From contig JAYRWN010000425.1 in the NCBI GenBank assembly GCA_041917975.1, positions 1 through 36,600 of the forward strand: a DNA stretch of 36,600 bases, in the 5' to 3' direction. Source of the DNA: JAYRWN01 sp041917975 (GTDB lineage: Bacteria; Bacteroidota; Bacteroidia; Chitinophagales; Saprospiraceae). A program made the translations under genes and the position numbers. The stretch's first letter is position 1; every line of letters starts with the position of its first letter. Positions 26,201-34,273 of the stretch are shown piece by piece. Below the pieces are notes generated by a model that saw only the letters and a program-made list of their open reading frames with translations, was not told the DNA's origin and searched no databases.

Positions 26201-26378
26201 TCACCCTGTTTTCCTCTTGAAAGGTGCGCGAATGATCCATCATTGCCTTGATAACGGTCAAATGCCTCCTACAAATAATATGCAAAAATACCATTAAAGG
26301 CAGTGCACCGCGGCAGAACGCCAAGGGTGATGATATATCCCAGATCCAAGCGGAAGGCACACCGTGAGATGCCCTGAT
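26201..26378 (-). pseudogene. Decayed TM2-domain gene fragment
   Basis: This 360-base gap starts with a degraded relative of the TM2 gene at 29170-29610. The 13-mer at 26242-26254 is identical to 29206-29218, and CTTGAAAGG and ATGCCTCC recur in the same order around it. Translated on the minus strand, GALPLMVFLHII aligns with the TM2 protein's GILPLIDFVRII and the tail TFQEEN with AFQGMN. Homology becomes patchy upstream of about 26340 and fades near 26380-26400. No TM2 signal peptide or first helix survives, so it is a remnant. From about 26400 to 26560 I see only A/T-rich leader DNA of the permease gene. Confidence 0.7.
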
Positions 26379-26560
26379 AACTTTATCTTCAGCAGAGTTT
26401 ACCTATAGGCGGTTTGAAATGTATGCATTACTATATCGGTTAGTATTGAAATATTGCGATATCTCATAGAAAGACAACAAAATATTTTGTAATTTAAGAA
26501 ATTGTGAAACTATTGTTTATGTCCTAACGTCCTTGTAACAAATTAAATGCATTACTACTG

Positions 26561-29014
26561 ATGTGGAAAAATCATTTCAAAATAGCGTGGCGTAATCTTG
26601 TGGCCAATCGCAGCTATGCGTTAATAAATGTGATCGGATTGACCATAGGATTGACATGTTTTCTATTAATTATGATGTATGTCCGGGATGAGAGCGGCTA
26701 TGATTCCTGGAATAAAAATGGCCAGCGCATCCATCGTATGGCGTTGGAACGCATCTATCCTGAACGTTCACGACATTATGCCATGATACCCGCGGGTTAT
26801 GGTCAAGTGATCACCACAGAGTTTCCGGAAGTTGAAGCAGTCTGTCGCTTATATAACTTTGAAGGATTTAGCCTAATCATCAAAAAAGATCAGGAATTTC
26901 TGGAAGAAAAGAATATCATGTGGGCGGACAGTAATTTTTTTGATTTATTCAGTCTACCGGTCCTAAGTGGTCATGCTAAAGATGCTCTCAAATTGCCCAA
27001 TTCGGTGGTTTTAACTGCATCGGCGGCTAAAAAATATTTTGGTACTGCTGACCCGGTGGGACAGACCTTGGACATAGCACAAAATAACGAGGATCTAAAT
27101 GTCACCGCAGTATGTGCTGATGTACCGAAAAATTCTCACCTCGAATTTGATTTGTTGGTATCCGCTACTTCAAATGAGGATGCTGATAATACCCCTAATT
27201 TTATCAATTTCTCAGCATATACCTATTTAATGTTACATCCGCAAGCCGATCCTTCTGCATTGGAAGCCAAATTCCCCGATTTAGTGATCAAATATGCTTC
27301 AGGACAAGTACAACAAAATTTTGGGGTAAACTATGCTGAATATCAGCGTCAGGGAAATGGATATCGGTATTTTTTACAGCCGTTAACGAAAATTTATCTG
27401 GATTCAAACCTTGAATCAGAAATCAAACCTTCAGGTTCACGAGACCGTATTTATTTTTTTGTGATCATCGCCATACTCATTCTTATCATTGCTTGTGTCA
27501 ATTTTGTGAATCTTTCCACAGCCCGTTCTATCAATCGATCACGTGAAATAGGCATTCGCAAAACGATTGGTTCTGATCGTAATCAAATCATCATCCAAAT
27601 CCTGGTTGAAGCAGTTACCATTAGTTTGATTTCAGCAGTATTAGCGGGCATGATCACCTACTTTCTTTTACCCGGCTTTAATCAGTTGACCCTAAAAGCC
27701 ATTAATTTCGGGCATTTGATTCAACCAATTAATTTACTGATGTTGTTTGGAGCAGGTTTACTGGCTGGTCTTTTGTCGGGTATTTATCCGGCCTTAAACA
27801 TGTCCCTGTTAACGCCGGTAGACATATTACGTGGGAAGTTAACTAAGGGGTTGCGCGGAACCACCATTCGCAACGGTTTGATTATTATCCAGTTTGCTAT
27901 TTCCATTTTTCTCATTGTTTGTACTTTGTTGGTGTACCGCCAAATGGAATATACTCAACAAAAAACTTTAGGATTTGAAAAAGATAACCTGATCACCATC
28001 CAAGGTGCATTTAATTTAACTTCTTCACAAACCGAAACCTTCAAACACGAGATTAGCAGGCTGCCAGGAGTTAAAGCGGTTGGTGGTTGTACAAGTCAAC
28101 CGGGACAACCATTTTTTGGATTATCATTTAAGCCTAATGGGGCTCAGGAAACCACCACCGGTAGTGGAATGCTGATTGATGAAGGGTATATAGAATGTAT
28201 GAAAATGGAGGTTGTATCAGGACGATCCTTCTCACCCGAATTTGCGGACTCAAACTCTTTGCTTATTAATGAAGCCGCAGCAAGAGAAATGGGCCTTGAT
28301 CAACCTGTGGGCACGATCCTCACCACCAATGATGAATTTCTCAACACGGTAAAAGACGAACTGACCCCCTACACCATCGTTGGGGTTATAAAAGATTTTC
28401 ATTTTCAGTCCTTGCATCATACCGTTTCTCCTCTATTTTTTATTCACCACCAACGCAATTTTACTGCCCGGGTCGATCCACTCATCAGCATCCGCATGGC
28501 TCCGGGGTCCACACCCACTTTGCTCAAAAGCCTAGAAACTATGTGGGCTAAACTTCAACCCGAGCGCCCATTCCGATATGCATTTCTGGATCAAGATTGG
28601 GCAAATTTGTACGAAAGGGAAATGACTAGTCGCAAGATTTATGGTTTATTCAGTATTTTGGCTATTATTATTGGGTGCCTTGGGTTATTGGCCTTGGCGG
28701 CATTTATGGCTGAAAAGCGCACCAAAGAAATTGGTATACGTAAGGTGGTTGGGGCGAATATCAGCAGTATTGTGGCTTTGCTTTCCCGTGATTTCATCAA
28801 ATTGGTTGGGTGGGCCTTTATCTTGGCTAGTCCTTTGGCCTGGTGGGTCATGCATCGCTGGCTGGAAAATTTTGCTTATCGCATAACCATTACCTGGTGG
28901 GTATTTCCTCTGGCTGGATTGTTAGCATTGAGCATTGCTTTATTAACCGTTAGCTATCAAAGCATACAAGCCGCCTTGGTTAATCCGGTGCAATCATTAA
29001 GGTCTGATGGTTAA
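26561..29014 (+). CDS. FtsX/MacB-type ABC transporter permease (orphan)
   Basis: 817 residues. An N-terminal amphipathic start (KNHFKIAWRNLVANRSYALIN) is followed by the first transmembrane helix, a large periplasmic MacB-core-like domain (about 45-280) and an FtsX domain of three helices (about 290-425). A TM helix, a second periplasmic domain (about 450-680) and a second FtsX domain (about 690-810, with KEIGIRKVVGA) complete it. The double MacB/FtsX architecture of about 800 residues is typical of Bacteroidota. No ATPase gene lies nearby, so the partner must be encoded elsewhere. It sits between the two halves of a duplicated reductase/TM2 block, which suggests insertion or rearrangement at this spot. 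Confidence 0.92.
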   Translation: MWKNHFKIAWRNLVANRSYALINVIGLTIGLTCFLLIMMYVRDESGYDSWNKNGQRIHRMALERIYPERSRHYAMIPAGYGQVITTEFPEVEAVCRLYNFEGFSLIIKKDQEFLEEKNIMWADSNFFDLFSLPVLSGHAKDALKLPNSVVLTASAAKKYFGTADPVGQTLDIAQNNEDLNVTAVCADVPKNSHLEFDLLVSATSNEDADNTPNFINFSAYTYLMLHPQADPSALEAKFPDLVIKYASGQVQQNFGVNYAEYQRQGNGYRYFLQPLTKIYLDSNLESEIKPSGSRDRIYFFVIIAILILIIACVNFVNLSTARSINRSREIGIRKTIGSDRNQIIIQILVEAVTISLISAVLAGMITYFLLPGFNQLTLKAINFGHLIQPINLLMLFGAGLLAGLLSGIYPALNMSLLTPVDILRGKLTKGLRGTTIRNGLIIIQFAISIFLIVCTLLVYRQMEYTQQKTLGFEKDNLITIQGAFNLTSSQTETFKHEISRLPGVKAVGGCTSQPGQPFFGLSFKPNGAQETTTGSGMLIDEGYIECMKMEVVSGRSFSPEFADSNSLLINEAAAREMGLDQPVGTILTTNDEFLNTVKDELTPYTIVGVIKDFHFQSLHHTVSPLFFIHHQRNFTARVDPLISIRMAPGSTPTLLKSLETMWAKLQPERPFRYAFLDQDWANLYEREMTSRKIYGLFSILAIIIGCLGLLALAAFMAEKRTKEIGIRKVVGANISSIVALLSRDFIKLVGWAFILASPLAWWVMHRWLENFAYRITITWWVFPLAGLLALSIALLTVSYQSIQAALVNPVQSLRSDG

Positions 29015-29101
29015 TTTAAGCAGCACGTAAATTCCCAATAACAAGGAAGCATATTCCAGGTCAGCAATACGGTGGGTATTCCAATCCGGCGAAAATGTAG
29101 T

Positions 29102-29160
29102 CTAGTAGTGGATGAATTGGGCTACACCCGCAAACAAGTTATCCCGAATTATTCGGTTAA
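29102..29160 (+). pseudogene. Frameshifted remnant of the reductase 3' end
   Basis: Translated from 29105 the segment reads VVDELGYTRKQVI, against LVSEMGYDRKQVI at the end of the intact reductase (25478-26200). The 16-mer at 29128-29143 is identical to 26167-26182, and CGAATTA and CGGTTAA follow in both. One base is missing after the identical 16-mer, so the original stop is out of frame. Upstream of about 29100 similarity is not convincing. It lies directly before the TM2 gene, exactly as the intact reductase lies before the decayed TM2 fragment. Confidence 0.75.
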
Positions 29161-29169
29161 CTCGCTGTT

Positions 29170-29610
29170 TTAATTCATTCCTTGAAAGGCGGCAAACAAG
29201 GCGTTATTGCCTTGATAATGGTCTATGCCTCCGGTGATAATGCGGACAAAATCGATTAACGGCAAAATACCGAAAAGACCGCCAATAGTAACAATATACC
29301 CGAGGATCAATAGTCCACTGCCGCCCAAATACACCCGGTGGATACCCAGCCCCCCCAGAAAAAGAGCCAGCAGAGCTGCCCCAAGAACTTTATTTTCACC
29401 GGAGTTGCCCAGAATACGCTGCATAAAATGCATCCTGCGCTCCAGGCGCTGTTGTATTTTAACGGCTTTTCTATTTAACGGTTGAGACTGCACCTGGCTA
29501 AGATTAATAACCACCGATGATTGAGTTAACATAGGTTTACCGGTGGCCCACACCGATGAGCTAAACAGACAAGCGCCAATAACTACTGCTAGTAAAAATA
29601 CATTCTTCAT
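29170..29610 (-). CDS. TM2-domain membrane protein with signal peptide
   Basis: 146 residues. The N-terminal hydrophobic segment MKNVFLLAVVIGACLFSS ends in a likely cleavage site (VWA). A polar, Arg-rich helix follows (about 45-65) and then a TM2 domain (about 72-140): NKVLGAALLALFLGGLGIHRVYLG, with the conserved Gly-rich first helix and H-R-x-Y-L-G turn, and ILPLIDFVRIITGG in the second helix. TM2 proteins have no agreed molecular function. A decayed copy lies at 26201-26378. The start at 29610 is the only one preserving the signal peptide. Confidence 0.9.
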   Translation of the reverse strand: MKNVFLLAVVIGACLFSSSVWATGKPMLTQSSVVINLSQVQSQPLNRKAVKIQQRLERRMHFMQRILGNSGENKVLGAALLALFLGGLGIHRVYLGGSGLLILGYIVTIGGLFGILPLIDFVRIITGGIDHYQGNNALFAAFQGMN

Positions 29611-29631
29611 AAGTCATTTTTTACAAGATAC

Positions 29632-29654
29632 GTATCAAGAGTACTTTTTGATAC
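29632..29654. repeat. 7-bp inverted repeat upstream of the TM2 gene
   Basis: GTATCAA at 29632-29638 and TTGATAC at 29648-29654 are perfect inverse complements around a 9-base loop. It lies between the TM2 start (29610) and the stop of the upstream PLP-enzyme gene (29684). It could be an operator or an mRNA end structure; no T-tract is present. Confidence 0.4.
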
Positions 29655-29683
29655 AACATGACCTGAAAATAATTCTGAAAAAA

Positions 29684-30709
29684 CTAGTTTAATCCCTCAA
29701 GCAGGCGATCCAAGTCTTCATAGGTGTGCATGGCATTCACCACGACGCGGGTTATTACCGGGTCCTGAGGATTAGGATAGGCAAACGAAGAAAGTAATAT
29801 CTGGTCTTGCTGTAGATTTTGAAAATACTCCGGTGAAGGCAGGACTATGATGGGTAAAGGAAGGTTAACACGATAATCTTTAGTTTTAAGTGGTGGTAAG
29901 AGATAACCCATGTTTTCAGCCAGCTTTTGACGTTGCCGTTTATATAGACTTTCCGATTGCAGCAAAGCATATAAATACGCCGGAGATGGCGGTGAACTAC
30001 CAACAAATAATGGGTGTTGGTATAATTCAGCCAATCGATTCACTTTGCCCAGGATCACACCTCCCGGTACACCCATGGCTTTAGCCAAGGAGCTGATGAC
30101 CAGATACTCCACTGCATGAGCTGGAGGCAGCTCAGAGGCAATCCCCTGACCTTCTTGGCCAAGAAGGCCCAAACCATGAGAATCATCGACTACCACCACA
30201 TATTTTTTCCCGGGGGGCAGGTCCTGTATCCAGGCAAAGGAAGATATGTTGGCCGCTAGCGGGTCTACACTATTCAGATAAATAACTAGTGTGGAGTCTA
30301 CGGATTTTTGGATCTCCGTAAACAGATCGTCCGGCCACCGTTGGATGGGCTTGCAGAATCGGCTGGATAAAGCAACATGAGTGTGGGGGGCGGAGAAAGA
30401 CGGATATAGAGATTCCAGACTGTTGACCACTAAGCGTCCGGCTAAAGTGCCGGAAGAAACTAATAGAGCAGCCGGTAAGCCCGTCCATTTGGCCAGAAAT
30501 TTTTCGGCTTCTTCGAAGATGGTCAACGATATGTTAGCATGTCGGGAACCCCCATAATGTCCACCAAAAATCTCCAGACCCTGTTGAAAATGACGCAGGA
30601 ATACCGGATGATGTTGTATCCCTAAATATGAAGTGCCGGCGAAATATAACCATTCGCTGCCGGTGCGGTAAACTGTACGACCTGTAATTAATTTATGTAA
30701 AGGGTTCAT
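29684..30709 (-). CDS. PLP-dependent enzyme, alpha-oxoamine synthase (BioF/Kbl)-like
   Basis: 341 residues of fold-type I PLP enzyme. AONS-family motifs: FAGTSYLGIQHHP (23-35), GGHYGGSRH (49-57), VDDSHG with Asp175 and His178 under the PLP ring, and ISSLAKAMGVPGG with the Schiff-base Lys210. It lacks about 40 N-terminal residues compared with BioF or Kbl (385-400), and the substrate-loop residues differ, so a biotin role is not assured. It lies 27 bases downstream of a dipeptide epimerase gene and is co-directional, which suggests a shared amino-acid or peptide pathway. An aminotransferase or condensing reaction on an amino acid is plausible; the substrate is unknown. Confidence 0.85.
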   Translation of the reverse strand: MNPLHKLITGRTVYRTGSEWLYFAGTSYLGIQHHPVFLRHFQQGLEIFGGHYGGSRHANISLTIFEEAEKFLAKWTGLPAALLVSSGTLAGRLVVNSLESLYPSFSAPHTHVALSSRFCKPIQRWPDDLFTEIQKSVDSTLVIYLNSVDPLAANISSFAWIQDLPPGKKYVVVVDDSHGLGLLGQEGQGIASELPPAHAVEYLVISSLAKAMGVPGGVILGKVNRLAELYQHPLFVGSSPPSPAYLYALLQSESLYKRQRQKLAENMGYLLPPLKTKDYRVNLPLPIIVLPSPEYFQNLQQDQILLSSFAYPNPQDPVITRVVVNAMHTYEDLDRLLEGLN

Positions 30710-30736
30710 TCCAGTTGGGAATATTCATTTAGATAA

Positions 30737-31771
30737 TCATTCAGTTCGTGGAGGGGTGGATGAACGCAAGGTGACGCCATTTCCCGGATTGGAAGGGTAA
30801 ATTACGTGGCCACTACTTAATTTTACTCCTTCGGCATTATCGTTAGTGATAAGCAAACTACCATCGATGTCAGCATAGTCTACCAGGGGCAATAATTGAG
30901 CTGCTGCTGAGATGCCGATAGAAGTTTCGGTCATACATCCGATCATCACTTTTATTCCCAGCCGGCGGGCTTCTTTGATCATCATGAGGGCCGGGGTAAT
31001 CCCTCCACATTTCATCAGCTTAATATTGATGCCTGCAAAATGTTCGGCACACCAGGAGACATCACCCGGTACATGACAACTCTCATCAGCAATGAGCGGT
31101 AAGGCACAGCGCTCCTGTAAGCCAGCATACCCGGCTTTTTGATGGGCTGGAAGAGGTTGTTCGATAAATTCTACACCTAATTCTTGCAGAACCTGGCTTT
31201 TTTCAATGGTTTCTTCAACGTTCCACCCGGAATTCGCATCCACCCGTAATACGGAATTGGTATGGCGGCGAATCGTTTGCATTAATTTCAAATCATCAGG
31301 GCCTCCTAATTTAATTTTATAGATGGGCCAGGGATTATCATCTATAAAATCTAAAGCAGAAGCTGGACTTTGCAAGCTGATGGTCAGACTGGATAACGGA
31401 GCTTTACGCTCATCAAGCTGTAAGTAGTCCAGCGAACGCTGCCCATGCAGTTTGCCAAACAAGTCCCAGGCAGCCATATCAATGGCACTTAAGGCAAACG
31501 GCTGGTATCGTAAAGCAGCATATAAACTATGGTAAAAACGCTCGGGCTGGAGGAGCTCCATTTGTTCAATCATCGGGCGAACCTGGCGGAAGGTCTGGGC
31601 GAGCTGAGCAGGCTCAATGTGGTAATAGGAAATAGCCGTTACTTCACCCAAACCTATGTGACCCTCATGGCTTAACTCTACCCGCAGATTATCACGGTGA
31701 GTGACTGCACCATGAGCTGTAGTAAAAGTTCCCCGCATTAACAAGCGGTAAGGATGAACATGCATTTTCAT
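30737..31771 (-). CDS. Dipeptide epimerase (enolase superfamily)
   Basis: 344 residues from the ATG at 31771. The longer frame from 31804 would overlap the TATGTTTG promoter element and adds a non-homologous N-terminus. Enolase-superfamily residues: the KxK pair Lys152/Lys154 (YKIKLGG), metal ligands Asp178 (VDANSGW), Glu204 (EQPLP) and Asp229 (ADESC), and the second catalytic Lys in KLMKCGG (251-257). The Asp301-x-Asp303 pair (DIDGS) that holds the dipeptide amino group marks the dipeptide epimerase subgroup (L-Ala-D/L-Glu type). The likely role is recycling of murein peptides, but specificity can drift to other dipeptides. First gene of a two-gene operon. Confidence 0.9.
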   Translation of the reverse strand: MKMHVHPYRLLMRGTFTTAHGAVTHRDNLRVELSHEGHIGLGEVTAISYYHIEPAQLAQTFRQVRPMIEQMELLQPERFYHSLYAALRYQPFALSAIDMAAWDLFGKLHGQRSLDYLQLDERKAPLSSLTISLQSPASALDFIDDNPWPIYKIKLGGPDDLKLMQTIRRHTNSVLRVDANSGWNVEETIEKSQVLQELGVEFIEQPLPAHQKAGYAGLQERCALPLIADESCHVPGDVSWCAEHFAGINIKLMKCGGITPALMMIKEARRLGIKVMIGCMTETSIGISAAAQLLPLVDYADIDGSLLITNDNAEGVKLSSGHVIYPSNPGNGVTLRSSTPPRTE

Positions 31772-31797
31772 ACAGCAGAAATAGCTCAAATGGATGA

Positions 31798-31805
31798 CAA
31801 ACATA
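31798..31805 (-). promoter_or_regulatory. Putative -7 element of the epimerase operon
   Basis: TATGTTTG on the minus strand, an exact TAnnTTTG match, 26 bases before the ATG at 31771. It would give a leader of about 20 bases and supports that start. No clear -33 box. Confidence 0.5.
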
Positions 31806-31986
31806 CTTAGAAATAATCACCATATGCTGATAATGATGGCCCTTGAGAAAATTTAAACTTTTATATTAAAAAGGCCAGAATTAAAATTGTGCTGAACTTT
31901 TTCAAAGAATTTCTTTGTTAAATAACTATTAAGTGCAACCCTTTAAATTGACTTGGCATAATATTTATGTTAAATTTATTGCAGAG

Positions 31987-32017
31987 TTTGAAATTGAGTA
32001 AATACATATTATTTTTG
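31987..32017 (+). promoter_or_regulatory. Consensus promoter of the T9SS cargo gene
   Basis: TTTG (31987-31990), 19-base spacer, TATTTTTG (32010-32017): a full match to the Bacteroidota promoter, 20 bases before the ATG at 32038. Confidence 0.75.
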
Positions 32018-32037
32018 TGTGAGATGTGATTTAGCCT

Positions 32038-32715
32038 ATGGTAGGAAGTGTCCGTAATATCTTAATGGTTTTTATGTTACTGGGGTCAATCCTGATGCAG
32101 GCCCAATCCGGTAGTTTGACTGCACCGGTAGCTGCTTCAGCCACGGTAAGAGCAACCGATTTGGATGTGGCGGCACGAGCAGAGTTTAAAAACAGTTCAA
32201 GCGTCCAAAAAACTTATCGCTGGACCCGCAAAATTAAGTCCCTCACCAACGGATGGTCGGTAGCAGTCGGCGATAAGAATGGCATTAATGTAATGACCAT
32301 GGATACCATGCGGTTTGTATTATTGCCCGGGGAAGAAACTAATCTGGATGTACACATATATCCTAACGGTATTAACGGTCAAGCTCACATTGAGGTGGTT
32401 GTCAATGAGGTTTCAGATCCAACCCATCGCCAAACGATCACTTACACCTTTAATCAACAAGCACCGGCCAAAGACATTTCAGTTTCAGATCAGATAGTCC
32501 TTTATCCAAACCCCGCCTACGATTATTTTAAAGTAGAAGCTAAAAACGTGGCTAAAATAGAACTTTATAACCTGGCCGGAAGTCTTGTGCAAACCTATTA
32601 TGCTTATCCGGACAAACGCTACATGATCAACGATATCAACTCTGGTGTGTACCTGGTCCGATTGGTGGATGTCAATAATAAGGTCATTAAAGCCATGCGC
32701 TTAAACAAGCGTTAA
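32038..32715 (+). CDS. Type IX secretion cargo protein with C-terminal sorting domain
   Basis: 225 residues. Signal peptide ending LMQAQ (about residue 23). The middle (about 30-145) is a beta-rich, immunoglobulin-like region with no catalytic motif (YRWTRKIKSLTNGWSVAVGD, LLPGEETNLDVHIYP). The last 75 residues form a T9SS type A sorting domain: VLYPNPAYDYFKV, IELYNLAGSLV, INSGVYLVRLVD and a basic end AMRLNKR. The protein should cross the outer membrane through the T9SS and be released or anchored at the surface after the C-terminal domain is removed. The effector part is unknown. Driven by a strong consensus promoter and not in an operon. Confidence 0.9.
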   Translation: MVGSVRNILMVFMLLGSILMQAQSGSLTAPVAASATVRATDLDVAARAEFKNSSSVQKTYRWTRKIKSLTNGWSVAVGDKNGINVMTMDTMRFVLLPGEETNLDVHIYPNGINGQAHIEVVVNEVSDPTHRQTITYTFNQQAPAKDISVSDQIVLYPNPAYDYFKVEAKNVAKIELYNLAGSLVQTYYAYPDKRYMINDINSGVYLVRLVDVNNKVIKAMRLNKR

Positions 32716-32727
32716 ACCCTACCATCC

Positions 32728-33135
32728 CTAAGCAGGGTATTCAACATAATTGCGTGGTGTTTCATAAAGTCTTACCGCCAACGCGTATTTATCATCCAAT
32801 TTTTCACGCAAGATAGTCCAGATGACAAAACATATGTTTTCCGCCGTAGGGTTAAGCGTTTTGAATTCGATGGTATCCAGGTTTAAGTTTTTATGATCAA
32901 AACGTTGTTCGATGTGTTCAAAAATCAGCTCTTTTAATTTCTTCATGTCGATCAGGAATCCGGTTTGTGGGTCCACTTCTCCGCTTACTTTGACTTCCAA
33001 CTCATAGTTGTGACCATGGTAGTTGGTGTTAGAACATACACCAAAGACCTCTTTATTGGTCTCTTCACTCCACTGCGGGTGATGTAATCGGTGAGCCGCA
33101 TTAAAATGAGCCCGACGAAACACAGCAATGCGCAT
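32728..33135 (-). CDS. 6-pyruvoyl-tetrahydropterin synthase / QueD family protein
   Basis: 135 residues of T-fold pterin enzyme. Zinc ligands are His15 (AAHRL), His40 and His42 (HGHNY); the catalytic Cys34 is followed by five residues before HGH; Asp80-His81 (FDHKNL) and Glu125 (ETPRN) complete the site. The C-x5-HGH spacing is that of animal-type PTPS making tetrahydropterin, whereas E. coli QueD has C-x3-HGH. The enzyme could therefore serve biopterin rather than queuosine synthesis, or do both. No other queuosine or folate gene is nearby. It is convergent with the T9SS cargo gene, 12 bases apart. Confidence 0.9.
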   Translation of the reverse strand: MRIAVFRRAHFNAAHRLHHPQWSEETNKEVFGVCSNTNYHGHNYELEVKVSGEVDPQTGFLIDMKKLKELIFEHIEQRFDHKNLNLDTIEFKTLNPTAENICFVIWTILREKLDDKYALAVRLYETPRNYVEYPA

Positions 33136-33344
33136 AATTAATATTTATCCTTTGGTATATTTAATAAATACCTGGTCGTCTCACTTTGTTGTGAAGTTTT
33201 ACTAAATAACGTTTATCTTTTCGTTCTAACGCCTATAGGACAGTACAGCCCCTTGGTAAAAAATCATCTTATCCCGGAGTTTATACTTATTTCGTCTTGT
33301 GGACTTGTCAGTTAGTCGGTTTAGACATTTTTTTCATCGAATGA

Positions 33345-33376
33345 TTTTGCCCATAAGGTTTTATTCGGTAAATTTG
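33345..33376 (+). promoter_or_regulatory. Consensus promoter of the SPFH operon
   Basis: TTTTG (33345-33349), 19-base spacer, TAAATTTG (33369-33376): a full match, 33 bases before the ATG at 33410. A short GATAT/ATATC inverted repeat follows at once. The rest of the 33136-33409 gap shows nothing else I can name. Confidence 0.72.
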
Positions 33377-33409
33377 ATATTATTATGATATCAATTTAAA
33401 ATCAAAAAA

Positions 33410-34261
33410 ATGGAAAAAATTATTAAACCTTGGTCAGGTTGGTTTATGTTAGTGGGCTCACTGCTCTTGTTGGGTGCAGGCATCTTTTTACTCACTCAAC
33501 GTCAATTTGCAATCGGAATTTCACTTTTAGTACTCACTTTTTTTATTATGCCCGGTTTGATGGCTATTGAGCCGAATAATTCGCGGGTATGTATGTTTTT
33601 TGGGAATTATGCCGGAACGGTAAAAGACTCCGGTTTTTTTTATATAAACCCATTTTATAATCGCAAGAAAATTAGTTTACGCGCGCATAACCTGGAAACT
33701 TCCAAGGTGAAAGTAAATGATAAAATGGGTAATCCCATCCTCATCGGGGCCGTCATCGTCTGGAAAGTCAGAGATACCTATAAAGCTGCTTTTGAGGTGG
33801 AGAATTACGAGACTTTCGTCAATATCCAAAGTGAAGCGGCGATCAGAAAACTGGCCGGCATGTATTCCTACGACAACATAGAAGATGAAAATGCCCATAT
33901 CACCCTGCGTGCGAGCTCCAAAGAAGTGAACCACCAGCTGGAGGAAGAAATCTCTGAGCGGCTGACCATCGCCGGAATAGAAATCATTGAGGCACGTATT
34001 GCCCATTTGGCCTATGCCGAAGAAATAGCTCATGCCATGCTACAAAGACAGCAGGCGGTAGCGGTGGTAGCCGCTCGCGCCAAGATCGTGGAAGGGGCAG
34101 TAGGTATGGTGGAGATGGCGTTGGCCCATTTAAGCGATAAAGGTATCGTTAATCTGGATGAAGAAAAGAAGGCCGCCATGGTCAGTAATCTCTTGGTAGT
34201 GCTGTGCTCAGACCGTTCCGTGTCGCCGGTAGTAAATACCGGAACATTGTATCAAGGATAA
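33410..34261 (+). CDS. SPFH (band 7/stomatin-like) membrane protein
   Basis: 283 residues. Two N-terminal membrane segments (about 11-28 and 33-52) are followed by an SPFH domain (about 53-215) with EPNNSRVCMFFGNYAGTVKDSG, then VWKVRDTYKAAFEVENY and AHLAYAEEIAHAMLQRQQAVAVVAARAKIVEGAV, the alanine-rich coiled-coil typical of the family. SPFH proteins form ring-shaped or patch-forming membrane scaffolds that control proteases and lipid domains. It is the first gene of a three-gene unit with a two-TM protein (12-base gap) and a ribbon-helix-helix protein. It is not paired with an NfeD protease, the more usual partner. Confidence 0.92.
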   Translation: MEKIIKPWSGWFMLVGSLLLLGAGIFLLTQRQFAIGISLLVLTFFIMPGLMAIEPNNSRVCMFFGNYAGTVKDSGFFYINPFYNRKKISLRAHNLETSKVKVNDKMGNPILIGAVIVWKVRDTYKAAFEVENYETFVNIQSEAAIRKLAGMYSYDNIEDENAHITLRASSKEVNHQLEEEISERLTIAGIEIIEARIAHLAYAEEIAHAMLQRQQAVAVVAARAKIVEGAVGMVEMALAHLSDKGIVNLDEEKKAAMVSNLLVVLCSDRSVSPVVNTGTLYQG

Positions 34262-34273
34262 ATATTGCCATGT

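Noticed and set aside
26178..26360. Minus-strand open frame of 60 codons after the reductase gene
   Set aside because: It is the decayed end of a TM2 gene: it lacks the signal peptide and first helix and has lost key TM2 residues.
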